Part shown: positions 55,778 to 64,000 of the stretch, in pieces
Numbering within the stretch: position 1 is the stretch's first letter
Layout: each line of letters starts with the position of its first letter
Assembly (NCBI RefSeq): GCF_004331175.1
Contig: NZ_SJOD01000001.1
Coordinates: 806,001-870,000 of the forward strand
Source of the DNA: Acinetobacter sp. ANC 4178
Lineage (GTDB): Bacteria > Pseudomonadota > Gammaproteobacteria > Pseudomonadales > Moraxellaceae
Direction of reading: 5' to 3'
Length of the DNA: 64,000 nucleotides
Notes under the pieces: model-generated
The model's input: the letters and a program-made list of their open reading frames with translations, nothing else
Database searches by the model: none
Told to the model about the DNA's origin: nothing
Translations under genes and position numbers: made by a program

Positions 55778-56568
55778 CGTAATGTATTTCCTTTTTCTTT
55801 TTTAGGATGCCGATAAAACGGAATTTTCTTGTTCCATAAGCGCAGAGCATGTAGATAAATCCCGCTCACCATCTTAAAGGGCTCAAGAACTTTGAGAACA
55901 GCATATCGATGTTGCTGTGAAGGAAGTGTGATGGCTTCTAGCTTAAATTTCATGGTGGCATCAAATTGTAATATTTCTTGTTCAAACAGCTGCATATGAA
56001 TCACATTTTGCTGTTCTGAAAAGCTAAAACGCCAACGGTAATCCAGCGACATCGGCATGAATGGCGACACATGAAAGGCCTTTTTAAAATCAAACTGGTG
56101 GCTCTGGTAGGGTGCGTGTTCAGCTGCATTATGCCGACAATCGTGAATGTACACCTGACGTTCATTCCACGGCGTATTGGTGATTTCACTCAGCACAAAA
56201 ATCAGTTGATCGGTCGCATCAAAGATCAGATAAAACACCACCGAATTAAAACGAAAACCCAATGTCCGTGGCAAAGCCAGTACACGGATGGATGCAGCAT
56301 GTGGTAAATGATAGTTTTCGTGCTTGATCAGTAAACGTGCAACTTTCTGCCGAATCGAGCCATATTCCATGTTCAGAAAGTCACGCTCATCCAAGGTCAA
56401 TAAATTCCAACGACTAGAAGACCAGAACCAAGATTTTTGGGTAAAAGTTGCCAGTTGATCTGGATCAAACCATAAATAGCTAAGCTTTACCTCAAAAGCA
56501 TGCGATTTGGGCAAATAGCGGCGATGGCGGATTTCGGTAGAAGCGATAGCCAGTGGATACATTTGCAT
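55774..56568 (-). CDS. DUF1365 family protein
   Basis: This 264-residue protein has the DUF1365 signature: SHAFEVKLSYLWFDPDQL near the start, then LALPRTLGFRFNSVVFYLIF, TNTPWNERQVYIHD and KAFHVSPFMPMSLDYRW. Proteins of this family always lie beside CFA synthases and FAD oxidoreductases, and an acyltransferase or lipid-handling role has been suggested. It follows the FAD gene by 9 bp. Confidence 0.85.
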   Translation of the reverse strand: MQMYPLAIASTEIRHRRYLPKSHAFEVKLSYLWFDPDQLATFTQKSWFWSSSRWNLLTLDERDFLNMEYGSIRQKVARLLIKHENYHLPHAASIRVLALPRTLGFRFNSVVFYLIFDATDQLIFVLSEITNTPWNERQVYIHDCRHNAAEHAPYQSHQFDFKKAFHVSPFMPMSLDYRWRFSFSEQQNVIHMQLFEQEILQFDATMKFKLEAITLPSQQHRYAVLKVLEPFKMVSGIYLHALRLWNKKIPFYRHPKKEKGNTLR

Positions 56569-56577
56569 TCTGTACTC

Positions 56578-57861
56578 CTAAGCCGCTTGCTCAGTGTGTT
56601 GCAGCAACTGATTGACGACCCATGAAGCACTACGCGCTCCATCTTCATGAAAACCCCACCCCCAGTAGGCACCACAGTATGACGTCCGGTTCTGACCATT
56701 GACCTCGGCCCAACGTTGTTGTGCCTCAATCGCGGCAGCATCAAATACTGGATGACGGTAATATCGTTCCACCCATATTTTTTTCGGATCGAGGTTAAAG
56801 TTAGGATTGAGTGTGGCAAAGATTTGGGTTTTACAATTCAGGTTTTGCAACTGGTTCATCCAGTAACTGAAACCATAATGCATGCCACGATGCTGGAATG
56901 GAGTTGATTCGGTCGCACGGCTAGGTGTCACATGGACATGCCAGCTGGCCCATTGGCGTTTGGATTTGGGCATGATATGAGTATCGGAATGCACCACCAT
57001 ATGGTTATCCTGATAACGAAACTTGCCAAGTACTTCCCGCTCTTGCGCTGACGGGTCTGTAAGTAAATTCAAGCTATCATCCGCATGGCTGGCAAAAATG
57101 ACCCAGTCAAAACGTTCACTGCCCTGTACAGTTTCAATCACTACATCATTGGCACACCGGGATACATGAAGCACGCCCGTCTTGCGGAAAGTCATATTCG
57201 ATTGGGCCTGAATGGCACGAACATAACGCGCTGATCCACCCTTGACCGTCAGCCACGAAGGTCGCTCTTTCAGTTGCAACATACGATGGTGCTGAAAAAA
57301 GCTCACCACAAATTTATACGGAATCTGTCCAGCTTGCTCCACAGGACAGGACCACAGCGCCCCGCACATCGGATAGAGATGTTCCTGACGAAAGGCTTCG
57401 GAATAGTCATGTCGATTGAGATATGCATCAATACTGAGCTGTGCATCGACCTGTTCAACATCAATATCTTTATTCGCAGCATAGAAACGGAACAAATCCG
57501 ACAACATCACGCGAAAATCAGCGTTAAAGAAGTTTTGCGGTCTAAACAAGAGCGAGAATTTCTTCGACGGATTGTACTGCAATCCAGTGACCTGATTGTT
57601 CACCGAAAATCCCATGTCACTGCTTTGCGATTGAATCCCAAGCTCTTTGAGCATTGCACAGAACAGTGGGTAATTATGCTCATTAAATACAATAAAGCCA
57701 CTGTCCACCGCGACCTGTTCGCCATCTATATTCAACTGATGAGTATCGGTATGACCGCCAAAGTAGTTATTCTTTTCAAAGACGGTAACTTCATGCACTT
57801 TACTTAATTTCCAAGCCGCATACAAACCAGAAATACCTGAACCAATAATCGCGATTTTCAT
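56578..57861 (-). CDS. FAD-dependent oxidoreductase of the CFA cluster
   Basis: This 427-residue flavoprotein of the amine-oxidase fold has the dinucleotide motif IAIIGSGISGLYAAWKL, then FEKNNYFGGHTDTHQL, and the C-terminal FAD loop CGAYWGWGFHEDGARSA. Related proteins in other bacteria act on unsaturated fatty acids beside CFA synthases. It overlaps the desaturase gene by four bases. The exact reaction is not known. Confidence 0.86.
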   Translation of the reverse strand: MKIAIIGSGISGLYAAWKLSKVHEVTVFEKNNYFGGHTDTHQLNIDGEQVAVDSGFIVFNEHNYPLFCAMLKELGIQSQSSDMGFSVNNQVTGLQYNPSKKFSLLFRPQNFFNADFRVMLSDLFRFYAANKDIDVEQVDAQLSIDAYLNRHDYSEAFRQEHLYPMCGALWSCPVEQAGQIPYKFVVSFFQHHRMLQLKERPSWLTVKGGSARYVRAIQAQSNMTFRKTGVLHVSRCANDVVIETVQGSERFDWVIFASHADDSLNLLTDPSAQEREVLGKFRYQDNHMVVHSDTHIMPKSKRQWASWHVHVTPSRATESTPFQHRGMHYGFSYWMNQLQNLNCKTQIFATLNPNFNLDPKKIWVERYYRHPVFDAAAIEAQQRWAEVNGQNRTSYCGAYWGWGFHEDGARSASWVVNQLLQHTEQAA

Positions 57862-58844
57862 TGTAATTCCTTCGATTGAATCGTGTGAGCGCCAGTCGTA
57901 GTGAGTTTTTTCTGTTTTCTAAGTTGAGCAATTTTACTGACGTCATAGACCCGTGCTGGAATTGGCTTTAAGCCCCAGACTATCCCGAACCAAGACATGA
58001 TTTTTAGGAGGTAATACGTCACATCAATCTGCCACCAGTAAAAGCCCTGTCGGGTACTGCCTGCATAATAATGGTGATTGTTGTGCCAGCCTTCGCCCAA
58101 GGTAATGATAGATAAGAATAAGTTGTTGCGGCTTTGATCATCAGTCTCAAAATCACGGCTGCCGTAATGATGCGCCAGTGAATTGATACATAAGGTCGCA
58201 TGAATCAGCAACACGGTAGACACTACAAATCCCCAGACCAGTAATTGCAAGCCGGAAGTCCCCAGTTGCGGCCAAGCAATTGCCAACCATTCTCCTAGTG
58301 CATAAACCCCACCCGCGGTCAGCAGTACCACAATTAAACTAAACCGGTCTAGCCAGATTAATTCCGGATATTTCAGCCAGTCTTTGATGACTTCTTTACG
58401 CGTGGCAAAGTTATATTCATTCAGAAACCAACCCACATGGCTATACCAAAAACCGTGGGTAGATGAATGTGGGTCTTGTAAAGAATCTGTATAGCGGTGG
58501 TGATAACGATGATGGGCTGCCCACCATAAGGGACCACGCTGTGCACTCATGGTGCCGAGTAATACAAATAGGAACTGCACTGGACGCGAGGTCTGAAAGG
58601 TTTTATGCGACAGATAGCGATGAAAAAAAGCCGTAATAGAAAACATGCGAATCAGATAAAATGCCAGCATAAAGCCAAGCGCAAACCATGATACACCGAC
58701 CCAGAACACGGCCAGACAAGCCAGATGCAATAGAATAAAAGGCAAAATTCTCAACCACTGAATCTTGCTATTTTCAGCATTCAATATTTCAGGCTGTGCA
58801 GTTGTAGACCAGCTATCTATCCATCGTATCAGACTTTTCAACAT
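57858..58844 (-). CDS. Acyl-CoA / fatty acid desaturase
   Basis: This 328-residue membrane di-iron desaturase has three His boxes: FFHRYLSHKTF, AAHHRYHHRYTD and GEGWHNNHHYYAG, as in delta-9 acyl-CoA desaturases. Four membrane segments are predicted. It is the first gene of the minus-strand lipid operon and would make the double bonds that the methyltransferases use. Confidence 0.92.
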   Translation of the reverse strand: MLKSLIRWIDSWSTTAQPEILNAENSKIQWLRILPFILLHLACLAVFWVGVSWFALGFMLAFYLIRMFSITAFFHRYLSHKTFQTSRPVQFLFVLLGTMSAQRGPLWWAAHHRYHHRYTDSLQDPHSSTHGFWYSHVGWFLNEYNFATRKEVIKDWLKYPELIWLDRFSLIVVLLTAGGVYALGEWLAIAWPQLGTSGLQLLVWGFVVSTVLLIHATLCINSLAHHYGSRDFETDDQSRNNLFLSIITLGEGWHNNHHYYAGSTRQGFYWWQIDVTYYLLKIMSWFGIVWGLKPIPARVYDVSKIAQLRKQKKLTTTGAHTIQSKELQ

Positions 58845-58980
58845 GGACTTATCCTAATTTTAAGCTACTGTCTTTATTCTATTTGATGAGTCTAATCAGT
58901 TAGATATGAATTTTATGTGAAGTAAAGAAAAAAAAGCCGAACTGTAGAGAGATTTATCAGTTCGGCAAAGGGCTATTCGG

Positions 58981-59529
58981 TTAATGCGGCAATTTGATTA
59001 GTTTTGTTACGTCATAACCATAATGTTTCGCAGTGTCGAGATATGACTGATACGTCGCTTCATCCAGTTGCGGTTCACGTGACAAAATCCACAGGTATTT
59101 ATTACTTGGCCCACCCACCAGTGCCACTTTATATTCTGGATCTACTCGTAATACCCAGTAATGACCTTTAGTAAAGGGCAGCCATCTTAAACCTTTAGGC
59201 AAAAAGCTGACCTTCAGTTTGCTGTTACCCTGATTTTGCGAATAGGCAACACCTTCAGAGCGGATCATCTCTCCATTGACAATTCGGCAGCTATTCAAGA
59301 CTCCCATCGTTTGATCGGCATTGACGCTATATTGTGCCGTGATATTCGATACGCATTTACGCTGAAAATACATCGGTAAATGCGCAATTTCATACCATTG
59401 ACCTGCATACTTCTGAATATCCACCTGATTTACTGCTTGAGGCCTAACAGTTTCTGCTCGAGTGGTCACACTTAAGCTAATGGTGGCCAGCGCTGCAGCG
59501 GCAAAAAGTGACTTGAATAGCATTTTCAT
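58981..59529 (-). CDS. Exported lipocalin (Blc-like)
   Basis: This 182-residue protein has a Sec signal peptide (MKMLFKSLFAAAALATISLS) and the lipocalin motif YAGQWYEIAHLPMYFQRKC; later motifs are TAQYSVNADQTMGVLNSC and YLWILSREPQL. ATG at 59529 is preferred because AAGGC lies before it; the frame is open to 59568. Blc-type lipocalins bind lysophospholipids and help envelope repair. It has its own promoter, 137 bp before the desaturase. Confidence 0.88.
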   Translation of the reverse strand: MKMLFKSLFAAAALATISLSVTTRAETVRPQAVNQVDIQKYAGQWYEIAHLPMYFQRKCVSNITAQYSVNADQTMGVLNSCRIVNGEMIRSEGVAYSQNQGNSKLKVSFLPKGLRWLPFTKGHYWVLRVDPEYKVALVGGPSNKYLWILSREPQLDEATYQSYLDTAKHYGYDVTKLIKLPH

Positions 59530-59568
59530 TTTTAAGCCTTGTTTGATTGCAAACTTAAGATAAACCAA

Positions 59569-60007
59569 GTACCTGTGAACAAAGTGTGAAGATTAAATAC
59601 AGGATGAATGCAGGCGAAATTTTAATCTTATAGCCTTAAAAGATGGATAAAATCTTTTTTAGATCCCATTTTAAAGCGGTAAATTGATTTTTCCTGATTA
59701 AATGTATTCGCGCAGTCGATGACCTTGTTTTAAAAAAACTTAGCCAGATCAACAGATTCCGTCACGATTTGGATGTCTTTTATAAGATAATTAAATATAT
59801 ATATAAATAAACTTGATTAATTTTATTTTTAATGTATAGTGGGCTTAACTAGAAAAAAGTCTTGTTTCATTCAATCTCTGTTAAGTATCGTCGTTTTATT
59901 CATAATCCTTCGTTTTTTTAGATTTTAAGTCTCATTCATTATTATTTTCCAAGTTATAAGCAGTCAATAAAATGGCTAAAATTATTAAAAAATCAGTAGG
60001 ATTTATT
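59569..60007. other. Divergent control region and cspA-type leader
   Basis: This holds the lipocalin promoter on one side and, on the other, the cold-shock promoter at 59813-59840 with an mRNA leader of about 160 bases. The leader is rich in T and could form alternative structures like cspA mRNA. Confidence 0.45.
59813..59840 (+). promoter_or_regulatory. Predicted promoter of the cold-shock gene
   Basis: TTGATT (59813-59818) and TATAGT (59835-59840) stand 16 bases apart. Transcription would begin near 59847, leaving a long leader of about 160 bases before the ATG at 60008, typical of cold-shock genes controlled at mRNA level. Confidence 0.55.
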
Positions 60008-60223
60008 ATGTCAAACTCAAATATTGTTAAAGGTACAGTTAAGTGGTTCAATGAAACTAAAGGTTTTGGTTTTATTCAACAAGAATCAGGCCCAGACGTT
60101 TTTGCTCACTTCAGTGAAATTGCCAGTTCAGGTTTTAAAACCTTATTTGAAGGTCAACAAGTTGAATTCAGCATTGCTCAAGGTCAAAAAGGACCAAACG
60201 CAGTAAACATTACTGCGATCTAA
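60008..60223 (+). CDS. Cold-shock protein, CspA family
   Basis: This 71-residue OB-fold RNA chaperone carries the RNP motifs KGFGFIQQ and VFAHFSEI. It starts at ATG 60008 ([16 protein letters not shown]) with AGGA upstream; the longer reading from 59972 only adds leader. It probably destabilises RNA structure in the cold or in stationary phase. Confidence 0.93.
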   Translation: MSNSNIVKGTVKWFNETKGFGFIQQESGPDVFAHFSEIASSGFKTLFEGQQVEFSIAQGQKGPNAVNITAI

Positions 60224-60240
60224 GTCATTATCTAAATTAA

Positions 60241-60265
60241 AAAAGTACGACTCTGTACTTTTTTA
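60241..60265 (+). terminator. Terminator after the cold-shock gene
   Basis: AAAAAGTAC and GTACTTTTTT form a nine-base stem with a six-base loop and T-run, 18 bases after the stop. Confidence 0.75.
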
Positions 60266-60318
60266 ATTTAAAAGTTGTTGATCATATTCTTCGAAAAATC
60301 ATAAAAACAGGATACACA

Positions 60319-60546
60319 TTGTTAAAAATTAATGAATTAGTGGCAAAATCTACAAATGGTACTGAAATTATTGTCTCGTTAATTCCCTTAAATAAAATGC
60401 AAAATACACGTGAAGGGTTTAAAGCGATTGAAGTTGGTAAAAAAGTACTTCTAGAATCTGGCGTAGAAGTAGATTTAAATTTAGATGGCCGTACATTTTA
60501 TATCTCTATGAATCAATTATTTAAGTTAAATCACAAAGTGATTTAA
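60319..60546 (+). CDS. Small conserved-looking protein of unknown function
   Basis: A 75-residue frame begins with TTG at 60319, with AGGA six bases upstream. It starts MLKINELVAKSTNGTEIIVS and ends MNQLFKLNHKVI. Beta-rich, no Cys, no signal. No family is recognised. It lies after the cold-shock terminator and may be read through or have its own promoter. Confidence 0.55.
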   Translation: MLKINELVAKSTNGTEIIVSLIPLNKMQNTREGFKAIEVGKKVLLESGVEVDLNLDGRTFYISMNQLFKLNHKVI

Positions 60547-60616
60547 ATAAAAAACGTCTGAATGATTAAGCCATGTAATCGTTTCTCTTTCGTGCTGTTA
60601 TTCAAGGTATATCTAA

Positions 60617-60814
60617 ATGCTTAAACAAAATCTAAATATAAAAGATCAATTCGGTATCAAATATTCTATTCAGGCCACAGTTGATCACCATTTTGGTGCC
60701 AGCCAATCTTGCGCCCATGTCAAATATATAACCGTAGATGGTGAAGATATTCGACCTAGCTTTGATATGTTTTTCCAAAGTACTTCAAGTGGAAAAATTT
60801 TCAAAATTATCTAA
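60617..60814 (+). CDS. Small protein of unknown function
   Basis: A 65-residue frame starts at ATG 60617 (MLKQNLNIKDQFGIKYSIQA) and has HHFGASQSCAHVKYITVDG. No family is recognised. Codon use resembles its neighbour at 60319, from which it is 70 bp away. The two could form a unit with the cold-shock gene. Confidence 0.5.
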   Translation: MLKQNLNIKDQFGIKYSIQATVDHHFGASQSCAHVKYITVDGEDIRPSFDMFFQSTSSGKIFKII

Positions 60815-61070
60815 ATTATTCCTAGCCTATTCAGGACCGCGTCTGATTATCATGGTCTGTAAAATACACCGCATTCAAATGATCTAGCCCATGACACCAT
60901 ATTAAAAAACTATGCAGCACCATCATGGCCAAACTTTTTATTTCAACCTCTAAGGTGAAAACGGGCAAAGTCGGTGACAAGTGCTGAAAGAGTTACTTTT
61001 CTAGATGACCTAGCTTTCCACGCTTATTTCAGCCAGAAATTGTCATCGAAACATTCCTTTTTAAAAAATT

Positions 61071-61844
61071 TCAAAGCCACGCTTGGGTATCATCTGCCAC
61101 AGGTATTCCATGCATCACATGCTGAATCATGGCGTATGCAATACTGCCCTTGAACGGAATTTCGGGCAATTGATCAAACTTGAAAAATTGTGCATCACTG
61201 AGTTCATTTTCCTGAATCTGAATATCCCCTGCTTGATATTCCGCCTTGAATGCCATCATCAGATTGCTGGGAAATGGCCACGGCTGACTGGCCAGATATT
61301 GAATATTTTTAATCTGAAGCCCGACCTCTTCTAGCGTCTCACGGCGTACAGCTTCTTCCAAGGTTTCCCCTACTTCGACAAATCCAGCAATCAAACTGTA
61401 CATCTGGGTTTTGTTACGAGCATTTTTCGCCAGCAGAATTTCATCTTTAGCTCGGGTAATGATGGTAATCACACAAGGATTCACGCGCGGATATTGGTTA
61501 TAACCACAAGATGGACAGACCATAGCATACTGACTGGTGTGTTGCTGGGTGGCATGACCACATTTACTGCAAAAGCGGTGATTACGGCGCCATTCCAGTA
61601 ACTGTACCGCACGACTGGCTTGTTCAAACTGCTGTCTGTTCCAAACTTGTACCAGTTGTCTGATCGGAACCAATTCATAACCTTCTGGCACAGGCTCATC
61701 TTCTTTCAAATCCCGTGCAATGATCTTGCCATTTTCCGATAGGTTCAGATCATGCTGAAGTCTTGCTACCTGCGGCAACTGGAAATGATCATCCACGAGT
61801 AATTGCTGCTGTTTAAAAATATACGCTGTTGAATGCATGCTCAT
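61071..61844 (-). CDS. nudC: NudC, NAD+ diphosphatase / RNA decapping Nudix hydrolase
   Basis: This 257-residue protein has a four-Cys zinc site (FCSKCGHATQQH and VCPSCGYNQYPR) and the Nudix box GFVEVGETLEEAVRRETLEE followed by VGL. The QPWPFPSNLMMAF motif after it is the NudC signature SQPWPFPxS. It hydrolyses NAD(H) to NMN and AMP and removes NAD caps from RNA. GAGG precedes the ATG. Confidence 0.93.
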   Translation of the reverse strand: MSMHSTAYIFKQQQLLVDDHFQLPQVARLQHDLNLSENGKIIARDLKEDEPVPEGYELVPIRQLVQVWNRQQFEQASRAVQLLEWRRNHRFCSKCGHATQQHTSQYAMVCPSCGYNQYPRVNPCVITIITRAKDEILLAKNARNKTQMYSLIAGFVEVGETLEEAVRRETLEEVGLQIKNIQYLASQPWPFPSNLMMAFKAEYQAGDIQIQENELSDAQFFKFDQLPEIPFKGSIAYAMIQHVMHGIPVADDTQAWL

Positions 61845-61859
61845 GACAATCCTCTAATT

Positions 61860-61891
61860 AAAAAAAATCCCATACAAAACTGCGTATGGGA
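61860..61891 (-). terminator. Terminator-like hairpin in the nudC leader
   Basis: On the minus strand, TCCCATAC and GTATGGGA form an eight-base stem with an eight-base loop, followed by eight Ts, and the nudC ATG comes 16 bases later. It would end transcripts that start upstream, between 61892 and 62216, where no gene is seen. An attenuator or a small RNA end are both possible. Confidence 0.6.
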
Positions 61892-62216
61892 CAAAACCAA
61901 GGAAGCATACAGAGAGTAACTTCAATTCAAATACTAGGCGTAAGCTGCCTGAATCGCAACAACAATAATTTGTATCTATTTGATTAAAATCACATAATTT
62001 TCACATCTAATATGCATTAAGCAGTTGTTAAATTCGAGCATTGTAAAATAGCTTGAAATTTTTATAGAGAAATAAAGCTTTATCCAAATAAGGATGGCTT
62101 CTGTGCAATAGTTGATCTGCATCTGACCCAGCAACTTTAGGGTAATCTGCATTTTCACAAAAAATTGAACTGTCTACATTTACACTATTTTATCTTTTAT
62201 AGACTTTGAGATCGGT
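61892..62216. other. Gene-free stretch between nudC and the photolyase
   Basis: AT-rich, 325 bases. It holds the promoters of both divergent genes. No convincing open frame; the 60-codon minus frame at 61976-62158 is low-complexity and rejected. Confidence 0.4.
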
Positions 62217-63740
62217 ATGCGTTTCGGTTTAATTTTAGGAGACCAGCTTCATCATCAGCTCGCTACGCTCAAAGCACTGGACCGCACCCAAGATGTAATT
62301 TTAATGGCTGAAGTTGTCGAGGAAGCGACTTATGTCGCCCATCATCCCCAGAAAATTGCGCTGATTTTTAGTGCGATGCGTCACTTTGCCAAAGCGCTTA
62401 AAGCTGATGGTTGGCGTGTACGTTATCACGCTTTTAAATCTGATCGCCCTATTCATAGCCTACTGGATTTTGTGCAGTCACAACAGCAACTTTTCCCCGT
62501 AACAGAACTTGTAATTACCCATTGCGGAGAATACCGTCTACAGCAGCAGATTGAACGGCACTGGAGTCAACAACTACAATTGCAAATAACGTGTCTGGAT
62601 GATGACCATTTTTTCTGTAGTCTGGAACAGTTCCGCCACTTTGCCAGTCGCTACCAAACACTGCGTATGGAATATTTTTATCGAGAAATGCGCAAACAGA
62701 CTGGTTACTTGATGCAGGGACAGCAGCCCATAGGGCAACAGTGGAACTATGACAGCGCCAATCGCAAGGCTTGGTCGGGCAGTCCGCCCTTGCCCCCGCA
62801 ACTTAATTTTGAACGAGATCAGATTGATTTAGATGTGCTTGCACTAGTTGAACGTGAGTTTTGCCAGCATTCTGGAAGTCTTGCCAATTTTCGTTGGGCC
62901 ACCACACGCAGCAATGCCAAGCGTGTACTGGAACATTTTATTGCCCATAGTTTGCCTTATTTTGGTGATTATCAGGATGCTATGGCACAGGGAGCAGACA
63001 CACTTTTTCACAGTCTACTCTCACCTTATTTAAATTGTGGTCTGCTGTTGCCCAAAGAAGTCTGTGATGCGGCAGAAGCTGCCTACCATGCGGGTCATGC
63101 GCCACTTAATGCAGTTGAAGGTTTTATTCGGCAGATTCTGGGCTGGCGCGAATATGTACGAGGGATTTACTGGCTGTACATGCCGGAATATACCAACCGC
63201 AATGCACTGAAGCACTCATCACCACTGCCGCAATTTTACTGGAGTGGTCGTACCCAGATGAACTGTATGGCGGAATGTTTTCGCAATACCTTCCAACATG
63301 CCTATGCGCATCATATCCAGCGTTTGATGATTACTGGCAACTTTGCCCTGTTAAGTGGTGTAGACCCAAAGCAGATCAGTGAATGGTATCTGGCGGTCTA
63401 TGCAGATGCCTATGAATGGGTAGAACTCCCGAACACATTGGGCATGGTGATGCACGCCGATGAAGGCTTAATGGCTAGCAAACCCTATGCCGCTTCGGGC
63501 AATTACATTCATAAAATGTCGGATTATTGCAAACACTGTCGTTACAATGTCAAAACACGTACTGAGCCAGACAGCTGTCCTTTTAACAGTCTATATTGGT
63601 ATTTTATGATCCGACATGAAGCGATATTTCGTACTCATCCACGTATGAGCATGATCTATCGGCAACTCGATAAACTTCAAGATCAACAGCAGATTATCAC
63701 CCATGCACAGCAGCTCCTCAGTCGGATTGATGAGTTATAA
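62217..63740 (+). CDS. FeS-containing cryptochrome/photolyase family protein
   Basis: This 507-residue protein belongs to the deoxyribodipyrimidine photolyase-related group (FeS-BCP, as PhrB of Agrobacterium and CryB). It starts MRFGLILGDQLHHQLATLKA and has the FAD-domain motifs FIRQILGWREYVRGIYWLYM and TGNFALLSGVDPKQISEWYL. The cluster Cys are in MNCMAECFRNTF, YCKHCRYN and DSCPFNSLYW. It probably repairs (6-4) photoproducts with light. A DUF2256 gene follows by 3 bp. Confidence 0.9.
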   Translation: MRFGLILGDQLHHQLATLKALDRTQDVILMAEVVEEATYVAHHPQKIALIFSAMRHFAKALKADGWRVRYHAFKSDRPIHSLLDFVQSQQQLFPVTELVITHCGEYRLQQQIERHWSQQLQLQITCLDDDHFFCSLEQFRHFASRYQTLRMEYFYREMRKQTGYLMQGQQPIGQQWNYDSANRKAWSGSPPLPPQLNFERDQIDLDVLALVEREFCQHSGSLANFRWATTRSNAKRVLEHFIAHSLPYFGDYQDAMAQGADTLFHSLLSPYLNCGLLLPKEVCDAAEAAYHAGHAPLNAVEGFIRQILGWREYVRGIYWLYMPEYTNRNALKHSSPLPQFYWSGRTQMNCMAECFRNTFQHAYAHHIQRLMITGNFALLSGVDPKQISEWYLAVYADAYEWVELPNTLGMVMHADEGLMASKPYAASGNYIHKMSDYCKHCRYNVKTRTEPDSCPFNSLYWYFMIRHEAIFRTHPRMSMIYRQLDKLQDQQQIITHAQQLLSRIDEL

Positions 63741-63743
63741 AGC

Positions 63744-63887
63744 ATGAAAAAGCAACATCTTCCTAAAAAAGTCTGTATTCACTGCTTACGCCCATTTAAC
63801 TGGCGTAAGAAATGGCAACGCTGCTGGGAGGAGGTCAAATACTGTTCTGAACGATGCCGACGTGAGTCCAAACACTCTCCAAAGTAA
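63744..63887 (+). CDS. DUF2256 small zinc-binding protein
   Basis: A 47-residue protein starts at ATG 63744, three bases after the photolyase stop. It begins [20 protein letters not shown] and has a second pair CSERCRRES, so four Cys can bind zinc. DUF2256 proteins are typically next to cryptochrome/photolyase genes. The stop TAA is at 63885-63887; the palindrome AAGCGTTTAGAAACGCTT at 63887-63904 lies just after it. Confidence 0.8.
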   Translation: MKKQHLPKKVCIHCLRPFNWRKKWQRCWEEVKYCSERCRRESKHSPK

Positions 63888-63892
63888 AGCGT

Positions 63893-64000
63893 TTAGAAAC
63901 GCTTGTACTGCCTTGAACAATACGCCCGAATCACATCAGGTGAACGTAACTGTAAGTGCTTGGTTTTTCGACCTGTTACCCTTTTACGCCACATTTTAAA
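63893..64000 (-). CDS. C-terminal end of a TIGR03643/DUF2805-like protein
   Basis: A minus-strand frame enters from the right edge and stops at TAA (63893-63895). It reads MWRKRVTGRKTKHLQLRSPD, then VIRAYCSRQYKRF. The WRKRVxGRxTKHxxLR pattern is the end of the TIGR03643 family as I recall it, which often lies with FeS photolyases and DUF2256. Only about 35 residues are visible. Confidence 0.65.
   Translation of the reverse strand, partial: FKMWRKRVTGRKTKHLQLRSPDVIRAYCSRQYKRF

Overview
The window looks like Acinetobacter chromosome. It is AT-rich, carries a complete phenylacetate (paa) cluster, has a PobR/PobA pair very close in sequence to the A. baylyi proteins as I remember them, and contains degraded IS982, IS5 and IS481 elements. 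This assignment is an inference from gene content and protein likeness; no database was searched.

Layout. 1-110 holds the 5' end of an unidentified gene. 424-11480 (minus strand) is the phenylacetate operon paaABCDEFGHJKXY, without paaI, divergent from paaZ (11742-13850, plus) and followed by an MFS transporter (14046-15488). The paaA promoter region and the MFS leader share the same spaced inverted repeat (GATAC-N27-GTATC), which is proposed here as the PaaX operator. 15.7-21.4 kb holds a secreted polysaccharide deacetylase, an XRE-cupin regulator with a GNAT acetyltransferase, the divergent pobA/pobR pair with its repeated operator, and a small exported protein.

21.7-28.8 kb is a type VI secretion island on the minus strand: vgrG, a DUF4123 adaptor, a small unknown protein, a candidate toxin, and two tandem near-identical candidate immunity genes. 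A remnant of the toxin 3' end lies beyond each immunity gene, and the array is cut off by a chimeric IS481/IS5 remnant. 29.2-31.7 kb is dsdC/dsdA (D-serine use). 31.8-37.7 kb has an alpha/beta hydrolase, the stump of a trimeric autotransporter adhesin, and a sulfur-scavenging set (two DszC/SfnB-like flavoproteins divergent from a DszA/NtaA-like monooxygenase). 37.8-40.7 kb is a Dev/Mac-type ABC exporter with base composition unlike its flanks.

41.4-49.5 kb mixes a cation diffusion facilitator plus cytochrome b561, a scrambled zone (182-bp direct repeats, a dead IS982 and gene stumps), ribA, and trpBA divergent from a LysR regulator. 49.6-59.5 kb is a lipid-modification cluster: desaturase, FAD oxidoreductase, DUF1365, two CFA-type methyltransferases and a DUF1295 reductase on the minus strand, ending in a sensor kinase; it converges on a plus-strand operon of two envelope proteins and the response regulator. 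60.0-64.0 kb has a cold-shock protein with a long leader, two small unknown proteins, nudC, an FeS photolyase, a DUF2256 protein and the C-terminal end of a TIGR03643-type protein. The photolyase near the lipid genes suggests, but does not prove, a light or oxidative-stress theme.
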